From: Alphaproteobacteria bacterium
GTDB lineage: Bacteria; Pseudomonadota; Alphaproteobacteria; Rhizobiales; Xanthobacteraceae
Length of the DNA stretch: 7,081 bases
NCBI GenBank assembly: GCA_005884465.1
Contig: VAZH01000051.1
Coordinates: 1,733-8,813 of the forward strand
Direction of reading: 5' to 3'
In this document: piece by piece, positions 1 to 4,963 of the stretch
Layout: the number at the start of each line of letters is the position of its first letter
How positions within the stretch are numbered: position 1 is the first letter of the stretch
Notes under the pieces: generated by a model
Databases searched by the model: none
What the model was told of the DNA's origin: nothing
Seen by the model: the letters and a program-made list of their open reading frames with translations, nothing else
Program-made: the position numbers and the translations under genes

Positions 1-693
1 ATCCGAATAGACAAGGGAGGAATTGCTGTTCTCTTTCGCTACGGCGTTGTGGTGCCGATCGGCTTGTCCCCTCAGCAGGAACAGGACTTTCTGGAAAAAT
101 TGTCCGCCCGCGTATCAGGCAGGTTGGATCGATACGAGGAAGAAACCGCAGTTATAAAACTTGCGGACGAGGATGAGGATCAGGTCCCGGCGGGAGGACC
201 GATCCAGGTAAGGGCGATGTCTCCAGAGAGGCTGCTGGTTATTTCCGACGTTCTGGCCAAGAGCGTCGTGCTTGCGCATGATGAACGACGCGTCGCCGAA
301 GTATTTGAGGTGATCGAGCCGTTTGCCCGGGAGCTGGCAACGCGCGGAAAAGCGCGTCTAAACCGGACCGGCATCCTGAGGCTGATTGGAAACGCCCTGC
401 TGGTACAACACCGGGTGTCCGGTCGGGTCGCCATCACCGAGAAACCGGATGCACTGTGGGAGCGTCCCGATCTGGAAAGGCTCTACGCTCGTCTGGAAGA
501 CGAGTACGAATTACAAGAACGGGTCGATGCGCTTAACCGAAAACTTGCGGTAATCTCCGAGACCGCAACGACGCTCGCCGATATCATCGACACGCAACGA
601 TCCCTGCGTCTCGAACTCATTATCGTAGCGCTGATCGCGTTGGAGATCGTCATCACCTTCTACCAGATCCTGGCGTCTCGAGCCGGTCATTAG
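1..693 (+). CDS. RMD1/YagE (DUF155) family protein, 5'-truncated by window edge
   Basis: The reading frame is open from base 1, so the GTG at 49 is an internal valine rather than a start. The first visible residues (GGIAVLFRYGVVVPIGL) are the typical entry of the DUF155 domain. A segment with VVLAHDERRV and the stretch GILRLIGNALLVQHRVSGR follow, and then the conserved C-terminal part with W-x-RPDLERLY-x-RLEDEYEL-x-ERV. The protein ends in a predicted coiled/helical segment and one hydrophobic helix (LELIIVALIALEIVITFYQIL) followed by a short tail, so it is probably tail-anchored in the membrane. Family members include yeast Rmd1/Rmd8 and mitochondrial RMND1; the bacterial role is not known. 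About 230 residues are visible and probably a few tens are missing at the N-terminus. No link to the phosphonate genes is evident. I am sure of the family and not of any function. Confidence 0.88.
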   Translation: MRIDKGGIAVLFRYGVVVPIGLSPQQEQDFLEKLSARVSGRLDRYEEETAVIKLADEDEDQVPAGGPIQVRAMSPERLLVISDVLAKSVVLAHDERRVAEVFEVIEPFARELATRGKARLNRTGILRLIGNALLVQHRVSGRVAITEKPDALWERPDLERLYARLEDEYELQERVDALNRKLAVISETATTLADIIDTQRSLRLELIIVALIALEIVITFYQILASRAGH

Positions 694-702
694 ACGCTGC
701 GG

Positions 703-729
703 CTGAAAAGCTTTCCATAAGCTGTTCAG
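703..729 (+). terminator. Imperfect hairpin after the DUF155 gene, possible terminator
   Basis: Arms CTGAA-A-AGCTT and AAGCT-G-TTCAG flank the loop TCCAT, giving ten pairs with one A/G mismatch. It begins ten bases after the stop codon. The stem is AT-rich and the following sequence (GTTCCATTTGATTCTG) is only moderately T-rich, so it would be a weak intrinsic terminator. Confidence 0.35.
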
Positions 730-875
730 GTTCCATTTGATTCTGTTGTACTTGACTCCCGCCCACATCTGCCGCAGCATTCAGAGATGCTGCACCTGTC
801 AAGGCGCGGGTAATCGGCTCTGCCTTTGCAGGAACTGGCGTTCGATCATGTGGTCGAGACGACGGCAGCAAGCGC

Positions 876-912
876 GGACATAATGTCCACCAGACCTAAT
901 GTCCGTAGGACA
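876..912. promoter_or_regulatory. Cluster of four GGACA/TGTCC half-sites
   Basis: GGACATAATGTCC (876-888) is a perfect 13-base palindrome with a single central base. Eleven bases later a second dyad, TGTCC-GTA-GGACA (900-912), has the half-sites pointing the other way. The octamer TAATGTCC occurs twice, 16 bases apart (881 and 897). This is what a binding site for a dimeric or tetrameric regulator can look like. No regulator is encoded nearby and the regulated gene is unclear: the nearest downstream start codon is more than 400 bases away. The symmetry is seen directly; the regulatory role is inferred. Confidence 0.35.
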
Positions 913-1044
913 ACACTGGATGAGGAGCATGACGCCACCGGGCACGTTGCAATGATCTTGCTCCAATGCAAGGTCACGGCGCAGGTTGAGGTGAACTGCA
1001 GCTGCTAGCCATCATTTGTGCCGCCGACAATCTGAACCTATCCG

Positions 1045-1163
1045 CGAGACCCGGGACGCAAAGGCCACGCGCCTTCAGGTCTCGACAAGTTACTGGTGTG
1101 TACCAGACATCCTTCGCATAGCGAAGATTACGGGCCCCGCGATGCCTTGATGCACCGGGGCCC
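1045..1163 (+). ncRNA. Candidate structured RNA: four consecutive hairpins, with a GGGACGCAAAG core
   Basis: Hairpin 1 has a perfect 7-bp outer stem, CGAGACC (1045-1051) with GGTCTCG (1078-1084). It encloses a 5-bp inner stem AAGGC/GCCTT (1061-1075) and a nine-base one-sided internal loop CGGGACGCA. Hairpin 2 is CTGGT-GTGT-ACCAG (1093-1106). Hairpin 3 is CTTCGC-ATA-GCGAAG (1112-1126). Hairpin 4 is a perfect 8-bp GC stem, GGGCCCCG (1132-1139) with CGGGGCCC (1156-1163), extendable by GATT/AATC across a two-base bulge. The stretch GGGACGCAAAGG (1053-1064) resembles the conserved GGGACGCAAAGCC strand of the c-di-GMP-I (GEMM-I) riboswitch, which sets the + orientation. However, the partner strand GGGCAAACC and its GNRA-capped stem are not clearly present, and hairpin 1 conflicts with that fold. 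The RNA could be an independent sRNA or the leader of the 1331 gene. The hairpins are seen; the class is unproven. Confidence 0.35.
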
Positions 1164-1282
1164 AATCATTTGGATGAACCTTCACGCTTCGCCCCCCATG
1201 CGGATCGACCTGTGTTCAATCCAAGGGTCGGCCCTTTCGACCTAAACCCGACGGTTCCCCGCTTTCAGGCCCCGGTTCCGCC

Positions 1283-1308
1283 GGAACTCAAATCCCGGCC
1301 ATGAGGTT
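1283..1308 (+). promoter_or_regulatory. EcfG-like (general stress response) promoter candidate
   Basis: GGAAC (1283-1287), 17 bases, then GGTT (1305-1308) fits the alphaproteobacterial EcfG pattern GGAAC-N16/17-CGTT with one mismatch in the -10. It lies just upstream of the ribosome-binding site (1324-1328) and start of the small secreted protein, leaving a leader of roughly 15-20 bases. Small envelope proteins are frequent members of this stress regulon in rhizobia. Confidence 0.4.
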
Positions 1309-1323
1309 ACCCCGGTCAAGGAC

Positions 1324-1328
1324 GGAGG
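1324..1328 (+). promoter_or_regulatory. Ribosome-binding site GGAGG deciding the start of the small secreted protein
   Basis: GGAGG lies 2 bases before the ATG at 1331 and 5 bases before the adjacent ATG at 1334. It excludes the upstream in-frame ATG at 1301, which has no such site and would put a charged stretch before the signal peptide. Confidence 0.7.
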
Positions 1329-1330
1329 CT

Positions 1331-1576
1331 ATGATGAAACGAAGTTTGCTTTGCTTCGGCTTCCTGATGATTTTGGGCGGCTCCGGCCTGGCGCAGATGG
1401 ATAGGACCGCGCCTGCATTTTACGTTGTGCTCAATTCCCTGACCAAGAACTGCACCGTCGCTGACAAGTTGCCGCGCACCGACACGCCGAACATTACCGT
1501 TGCCAGCGACACCATTTATAAGACCCGGGCCGAAGCCGAAACGGCGATAAAGACGCTGAAGCCGTGCAATCCATAG
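1331..1576 (+). CDS. Small secreted protein of unknown function
   Basis: The product has 81 residues from the ATG at 1331 (80 from the second ATG, which has the better spacing to the GGAGG). Residues 1-22 form a classic Sec signal peptide: MMKR, a hydrophobic core LLCFGFLMILGG, and a likely cleavage after GLA or LAQ. The mature part, about 59 residues, has the pattern AFYVVLNSLTKNCTV...ITVASDTIYKTRAEAETAIKTLKPC. I recognise this pattern from small hypothetical periplasmic proteins of Bradyrhizobium and relatives. Two cysteines in the mature protein (C41 and C79) could form a disulfide. Function is unknown. The gene converges with the next one, with only 8 bases between stop codons. A possible EcfG promoter sits directly in front. 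Confidence 0.8.
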   Translation: MMKRSLLCFGFLMILGGSGLAQMDRTAPAFYVVLNSLTKNCTVADKLPRTDTPNITVASDTIYKTRAEAETAIKTLKPCNP

Positions 1577-1584
1577 CGCGCTAC

Positions 1585-2547
1585 TCAAGCGCCTTGGGCA
1601 TAAAACTGATCGTACTCCTGTGCATACGGCGCGTAAGAGTCTTTGAGGCTCGCAAGGTTCAGCAGCATCTTCGCGACAGGTAAACCATCCTTTGCAAAGA
1701 CCGTGGTCCGCAGCCAAAGGCTTTCGGTCCTGCGGCTGCCGCTCAGCGCGACCACTTCCCGCTCGGTTTGATAATCCTCTGCTGCGAACAATGGCCCCCG
1801 CAGCAGCCGGATCTCCTGATCGGCAAACAGGCCGACCGCCGGACCCTTGACCGGCAGGCGATCCTCCCTCGACCGATATTGAACCAGCACGCTGAGCATC
1901 TCGATCGGGATGATCGCGCGTCCCCAAGGGTTGGCCGAGACTGCATCCTTTCGGTAATACGCGCTTGGTTCGGTGATCACCTGGAGCTTGTCTCCGAGCG
2001 AGAATGGATAGAGCTCGCCCATATTCTGATCGAAATCCATCCGCACCGTCTGACGTTTGGTCTTCATGCCGACCTCGACGTCGCGCAGGATCACGGGATC
2101 GGCCAGCGGCGTTAGTTCGGTCAGCCGCTGATCGAGCGCCGTCAGCGATGCGTCTTGCCCCACTGAAGCCGTGCCGCGCAGAACTTCGGTCCCGTCGCGC
2201 TTGACCATCCGGATCTTGCACTGCTTCTCGTCCGGTTCTGGCTTTGCCAAAATGGCCTTCACCTCTTCTCCCTCGAAGGACGGATTGCGATAGTGCGCGG
2301 AAATGCATCCGGTTTCGAACCACGCATTTCCCCACAAGCTCACGCATAATGGCGCGAACTGGCTGAAATGCGTAGGCCCCTCGATCGTGCCTCCCCGAAA
2401 TCCCAGCTTCTGCGCCGTCGCATCGTCGTGAATGGAAGCGTGAGAATCGTAGACTTGGGCATTGAGCATCTGATGTGGCCGGCGCCACGGTCCGGCGAGA
2501 GAATCGGAGGTTTCAGTGATGACCGTCTCGAACGCTTTGGATGTCAT
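1585..2547 (-). CDS. MaoC/hot-dog-fold-like protein, possible acyl-CoA hydratase relative
   Basis: The product has 320 residues. The start is the ATG at 2547, which has GGAGG (2553-2557) five bases upstream; the frame stays open to 2643 but that extension has no ribosome-binding site. Residues 33-64 (YDSHASIHDDATAQKLGFRGGTIEGPTHFSQF) match the pattern of the hydratase-2 loop and following helix of MaoC-type hot-dog proteins (family form D-x-N-P-x-H-x-D...A...G). H40, D42, A45 and G49 line up, but the positions of the catalytic Asp and Asn appear to be Ser35 and Ala37. About 320 residues would fit two tandem hot-dog folds, with the second half degenerate. It may therefore bind or act on a CoA thioester, or be a non-catalytic relative. 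Substrate and pathway cannot be told. It stands alone between the PPOX remnant and the convergent small secreted gene. Confidence 0.7.
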   Translation of the reverse strand: MTSKAFETVITETSDSLAGPWRRPHQMLNAQVYDSHASIHDDATAQKLGFRGGTIEGPTHFSQFAPLCVSLWGNAWFETGCISAHYRNPSFEGEEVKAILAKPEPDEKQCKIRMVKRDGTEVLRGTASVGQDASLTALDQRLTELTPLADPVILRDVEVGMKTKRQTVRMDFDQNMGELYPFSLGDKLQVITEPSAYYRKDAVSANPWGRAIIPIEMLSVLVQYRSREDRLPVKGPAVGLFADQEIRLLRGPLFAAEDYQTEREVVALSGSRRTESLWLRTTVFAKDGLPVAKMLLNLASLKDSYAPYAQEYDQFYAQGA

Positions 2548-2552
2548 GAATT

Positions 2553-2557
2553 CCTCC
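2553..2557 (-). promoter_or_regulatory. Ribosome-binding site GGAGG deciding the hot-dog protein start
   Basis: On the minus strand GGAGG precedes ATG 2547 by five bases. The possible upstream start at 2643 would place this site inside the coding frame and has none of its own. Confidence 0.75.
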
Positions 2558-2607
2558 GCTATCTGATCCGGCCCGGCAAGCACCGAAGTCAATCTGAGCT
2601 GGTAACC

Positions 2608-2625
2608 CATCCCTAACACGGGATG
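2608..2625. promoter_or_regulatory. Perfect 6-bp inverted repeat upstream of the hot-dog gene
   Basis: CATCCC-TAACAC-GGGATG lies about 60 bases before the start codon of the minus-strand hot-dog gene. No T-run follows on either strand, so a terminator is unlikely. It could be an operator or a leader hairpin. The symmetry is seen; the role is a guess. Confidence 0.25.
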
Positions 2626-2664
2626 CAATTCGCACTTCCCCAAAAACGGCCGTCACCATAGCGA

Positions 2665-2937
2665 TTACCGCGCGCGTTCCGGCCGGGCCCTGTCGTAATC
2701 CTCGCCGCCGACACGGTTCTCGCTCATGTCAGCAAGAATTTGGCCCGGCGTCGGCAAAGTTTTGGGGTCGACCCGCTTGTCGGGATTCCGCAGATCGGAC
2801 CGGACGATGGCGCGGGCGCACTGGTCGATCAGCGTGCGATATGGCGGCGTGATCTTGGCCGATACCTTGACGGTGGAGGCCTCGTTGGGCTGGCCGTAAA
2901 TCGCTTCAAGCTGCTCGACCGTCGCAATGATCGACAT
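2665..2937 (-). pseudogene. PPOX-type flavoprotein with internal deletion (N- and C-terminal ends joined in frame)
   Basis: The ORF has 90 codons, from the ATG at 2937 with AGGAG (2945-2949) seven bases upstream. Residues 1-38 (MSIIATVEQLEAIYGQPNEA..., TPPYRTLI) match the N-terminus of the pyridoxamine 5'-phosphate-oxidase-like, FMN-dependent family of about 200 residues. In that family the segment normally continues into the FMN-binding barrel (SPF-x-x-LAT, CSPRGD). Here it jumps at about residues 37-40 (around 2817-2829) straight to what looks like the family's C-terminal end: CARAIVRS, then LPTPGQILADMSENR and YDRARPERAR. The barrel, roughly 100 residues by memory of the family, is missing while the frame is kept. 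It follows phnN by 37 bases and may be cotranscribed with it. It is probably non-functional as an enzyme; a short residual protein may still be made. Confidence 0.65.
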
Positions 2938-2973
2938 TGCCGTTCTCCTGATAGCCGCGCTCGCGAAGGCGAC

Positions 2974-3570
2974 CTACTCGCTGCCTCGATCGCCCTTGAT
3001 GACCTGCACAAGCTCCCGCGCATGGTCCTCGACGCTGCCGATATTGGCGATAGTCACGTCAGGCGCGGCTTCGACATCGTCAACGGCGCGGCTGAGCCGG
3101 TGCTCGATCTGCCCGTCGCTGCTCCGCGCCCGCGCGGCAAGGCGCTCGGCGAGAACATCTGATGGCGCCGTGATCGAAACCACGGTGACATCGGCATAGG
3201 CGCGGCGTATCGCGTCAACCACCGTGCGCGAAATATTCGCCACCACCGTGCGCCCGCCGCGAATGTCGTCATCGATCGCGCGGGGCAATGCGTAGCAATG
3301 GCCGTGCGCTTCCCAATGCACCGCGAAATCGCCCCGCGTGCCCGCTTGCCGGAAGGCATCGAGGCTGATCTGCTCATTATCCTCGAAAGCGGATGCTTCG
3401 CGGGTCACCACGCGGCGCGGAAAGACAACGTTGCCGTCGTCAGCGCACGCGGCCCGCGCCAATCCGATTAGCGTATCCTTGCCGGCCCCGCTCCGACCGA
3501 CCACCACAATGAGCCGGCCGGGCCCGATCATGGCGGGTTGATGAGCGGATATGGTCGGCGCGTCGGTCAC
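2974..3570 (-). CDS. phnN: Ribose 1,5-bisphosphate phosphokinase PhnN
   Basis: The product has 198 residues, the usual family length. PhnN phosphorylates ribose 1,5-bisphosphate with ATP to give 5-phosphoribosyl 1-diphosphate (PRPP), the last step of phosphonate breakdown by C-P lyase. The N-terminal P-loop is complete: VVVGRSGAGKDTL at residues 22-34, with K31. The guanylate-kinase-like RRVVTRE motif is at about 52-58, and the C-terminal half has ITAPSDVLAERLAARAR. The start is a GTG at 3570 that overlaps the phnM stop as GTGA, indicating translational coupling; an ATG at 3531 is possible but would sit almost on the P-loop. It is cytoplasmic and second gene of the phnMN pair. An alternative role is general PRPP supply. 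Confidence 0.95.
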   Translation of the reverse strand: MTDAPTISAHQPAMIGPGRLIVVVGRSGAGKDTLIGLARAACADDGNVVFPRRVVTREASAFEDNEQISLDAFRQAGTRGDFAVHWEAHGHCYALPRAIDDDIRGGRTVVANISRTVVDAIRRAYADVTVVSITAPSDVLAERLAARARSSDGQIEHRLSRAVDDVEAAPDVTIANIGSVEDHARELVQVIKGDRGSE

Positions 3571-4724
3571 GCCACGCGATGTCCTTCACGCCAGACGTTG
3601 CGCACCACCGGGACATCGCGCGCCACATGCACGCGGATCAGATCGGCGCGCTTGCCGATCGCGATCTCACCCCGATCGGCGAGACCGACGGCCTCCGCGG
3701 GCGTCTTGGTGACGGTGCGGATGGCGGACGCAAGATCGATCGCCGGCACGCGCTGCGGCAATTGCAGCGCAGCCATCAACAGGCTCGAGGGAATGTAGTC
3801 GGACGACAGGATGTCCAATAATCCTTCGCGCGCCAGATCGACCGCGGCGATATTGCCGGAGTGCGAGCCGCCGCGCACCACATTCGGCGCCCCCATCAGA
3901 ATGCCGATGCCGGCCTGGTGCAATCCGCGCGCGGCCTCCATCGTGGTCGGAAATTCCGCCACCGAAACCCGATCGCGGATGGCGTCGGTAACGTTTTCGT
4001 CGGTGGTGTCGTCATGACTGGCGAGCGGGATCTCATATTGATGTGCCAACGCCACGATCTCGCGCATATTGCTCGCCGCATGGGCCTTCTGATAGACAAA
4101 ACGCCGTTCGAACAGAATGTCGAGTTCGGCGTCGGTCATGCCGGGACCCTTGCCGCGATAGTAATCCCGAAGGTTGGCTTCGTTGCGAAACTGCCGTTGC
4201 CCCGGCGTATGATCCATCAGCGACATCAAGCGTACATCCGGCCGCCCAATCAGCTCCTTGGCCTCCTCGACCACGCTCGGCATCGGGATTTCGCAGCGCA
4301 GATGCAGGAAATGATCTGATCGCAGCAGGTTGGCATCGCGCGCCGCCGCGATTGCCTCGGCGAGTATGCCCGCCCTTCCATCGACTTCCTCGGTGCCGTC
4401 CTCGCGCCAGACCCGCAGCGAATCCAGCACTGTCGTGATCCCTGATGTCGCCAACTGTCCGTCATAGGAAACAACCGCGGCGATCGGATCCCAGAATACC
4501 TTTGGCCGCGGCACGTAATGCGCCTCGAGATGATCGGTATGCAATTCGATCAGGCCGGGCATGATCAGGTCGCCGCCGGCGTCCGCGCTGCCTGCGGGCG
4601 CGTTGCTCTCGCCATATCCGGCGACGCGGCCATCCGCAAAAGCGATCCAGCCGCGTTCGATCACGCGATCCGCCAGAACAATCCTGGCGTTGCCGATAAC
4701 CGTTTCGGACCTTGTCGAAGTCAT
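3567..4724 (-). CDS. phnM: Alpha-D-ribose 1-methylphosphonate 5-triphosphate diphosphatase PhnM
   Basis: The product is a 385-residue amidohydrolase of full family length. PhnM removes pyrophosphate from 5-triphosphoribosyl 1-alkylphosphonate, producing the substrate of the C-P lyase PhnJ. Visible motifs are MPGLIELHTDHLEAH (residues 55-69, metal ligands H62 and probably others), GITTVLDS (95-102), HLRCE (141-145), LMDHTPGQRQ (169-178), a lysine in YQKAH (K213), SHDD (236-239), GGSHSGN (285-291) and SSDY (307-310, active-site D309). No frame damage is seen. The ATG at 4724 has AAGGAAG (4734-4740) nine bases upstream. That site overlaps the stop codon of the phnL relic, a layout left from an intact phnL-phnM-phnN operon. 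Because most of phnL is gone, the original promoter is presumably lost, and how phnMN is now transcribed is not visible. Confidence 0.96.
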   Translation of the reverse strand: MTSTRSETVIGNARIVLADRVIERGWIAFADGRVAGYGESNAPAGSADAGGDLIMPGLIELHTDHLEAHYVPRPKVFWDPIAAVVSYDGQLATSGITTVLDSLRVWREDGTEEVDGRAGILAEAIAAARDANLLRSDHFLHLRCEIPMPSVVEEAKELIGRPDVRLMSLMDHTPGQRQFRNEANLRDYYRGKGPGMTDAELDILFERRFVYQKAHAASNMREIVALAHQYEIPLASHDDTTDENVTDAIRDRVSVAEFPTTMEAARGLHQAGIGILMGAPNVVRGGSHSGNIAAVDLAREGLLDILSSDYIPSSLLMAALQLPQRVPAIDLASAIRTVTKTPAEAVGLADRGEIAIGKRADLIRVHVARDVPVVRNVWREGHRVA

Positions 4725-4733
4725 ATCAGTCGT

Positions 4734-4740
4734 CTTCCTT
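4734..4740 (-). promoter_or_regulatory. phnM ribosome-binding site overlapping the phnL-relic stop
   Basis: AAGGAAG on the minus strand shares its first base (4740) with the end of the phnL TGA (4742-4740) and lies nine bases before the phnM ATG. It shows that phnL and phnM were translationally close in the ancestral operon. Confidence 0.6.
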
Positions 4741-4912
4741 CATGCCGCGGCGGCAAACGATATCACGTCGACAATTCGGTCGGCGATCAGACGGCGGATC
4801 TCATCGTCGTGGACAATGGCGACGATGGCAACACCTGCGCGCATCTTTTCGTCGATCAGATCGACCACGATGGCGCGGTTAGCGGCATCGAGGGACGCAT
4901 CCGTTCATCCAA
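4740..4912 (-). pseudogene. phnL: C-terminal relic of phnL (C-P lyase ABC-type subunit), frameshifted and truncated
   Basis: Read backwards from the TGA at 4742-4740, 52 codons give ASLDAANRAIVVDLIDEK, MRAGVAIVAIVHDDEIRRLIADRIVDV and a tail ending AAAA. This is the end of an ABC ATPase of the PhnL type, with the D-loop (SLD) and the switch-histidine region (IVHDDE). Just upstream, LDE (4912-4904) is in another frame. Restoring one C at about 4903 would give the continuous Walker B/D-loop LDEPDASLD, so a one-base deletion is likely. Beyond 4912 the resemblance stops: no hydrophobic strand, signature motif or P-loop remains. PhnL is needed together with PhnGHI for the first step of phosphonate activation. 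About three quarters of the gene is missing, so this copy is dead. It ends 15 bases before phnM. Confidence 0.75.
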
Positions 4913-4963
4913 CGCCCTACACGAGGCGGTTGCAGCCGCGCGATGCGGCTCTATTCTGCCCCG

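Larger units (their letters stand above)
694..1330. other. 637-base gap without a convincing gene, rich in hairpins
   Basis: No open frame here has both a ribosome-binding site and a recognisable protein sequence. What it holds: a weak terminator-like hairpin (703-729), the GGACA/TGTCC cluster (876-912), a 5-bp hairpin CTTGC/GCAAG (957-972), four consecutive hairpins (1045-1163), two mutually exclusive short hairpins (AAGGG/CCCTT at 1223-1236 and GGTCG/CGACC at 1226-1242), and a GTTCC-GCC-GGAAC dyad (1275-1287) that forms part of a possible promoter. Confidence 0.6.

Noticed and set aside
49..51. GTG as the start of the DUF155 protein
   Set aside because: The frame is open to base 1 and the preceding codons encode conserved family sequence, so this is an internal valine.
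826..1008. 60-codon plus-strand frame in the first intergenic region
   Set aside because: It has no ribosome-binding site and no recognisable sequence, and it runs through the GGACA/TGTCC cluster.
974..1165. 63-codon minus-strand frame across the hairpin cluster
   Set aside because: The palindromic stems explain the open frame. There is no ribosome-binding site and the composition is implausible.
1316..2488. Long minus-strand frame of 390 codons overlapping the hot-dog gene
   Set aside because: It is a shadow frame produced by high GC. Its translation is Arg/Gly/Ala-rich with no domain, has no ribosome-binding site, and would also overlap the secreted protein gene. The overlapping frame carries the recognisable protein.
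3861..4319. 152-codon plus-strand frame antisense to phnM
   Set aside because: It is a shadow of phnM, whose motifs and length are complete.
4725..4963. Search for a Pho box (CTGTCAT-type direct repeats) between phnM and the 2H gene
   Set aside because: No pair of such repeats at an 11-base period is visible; the region is mostly phnL relic.
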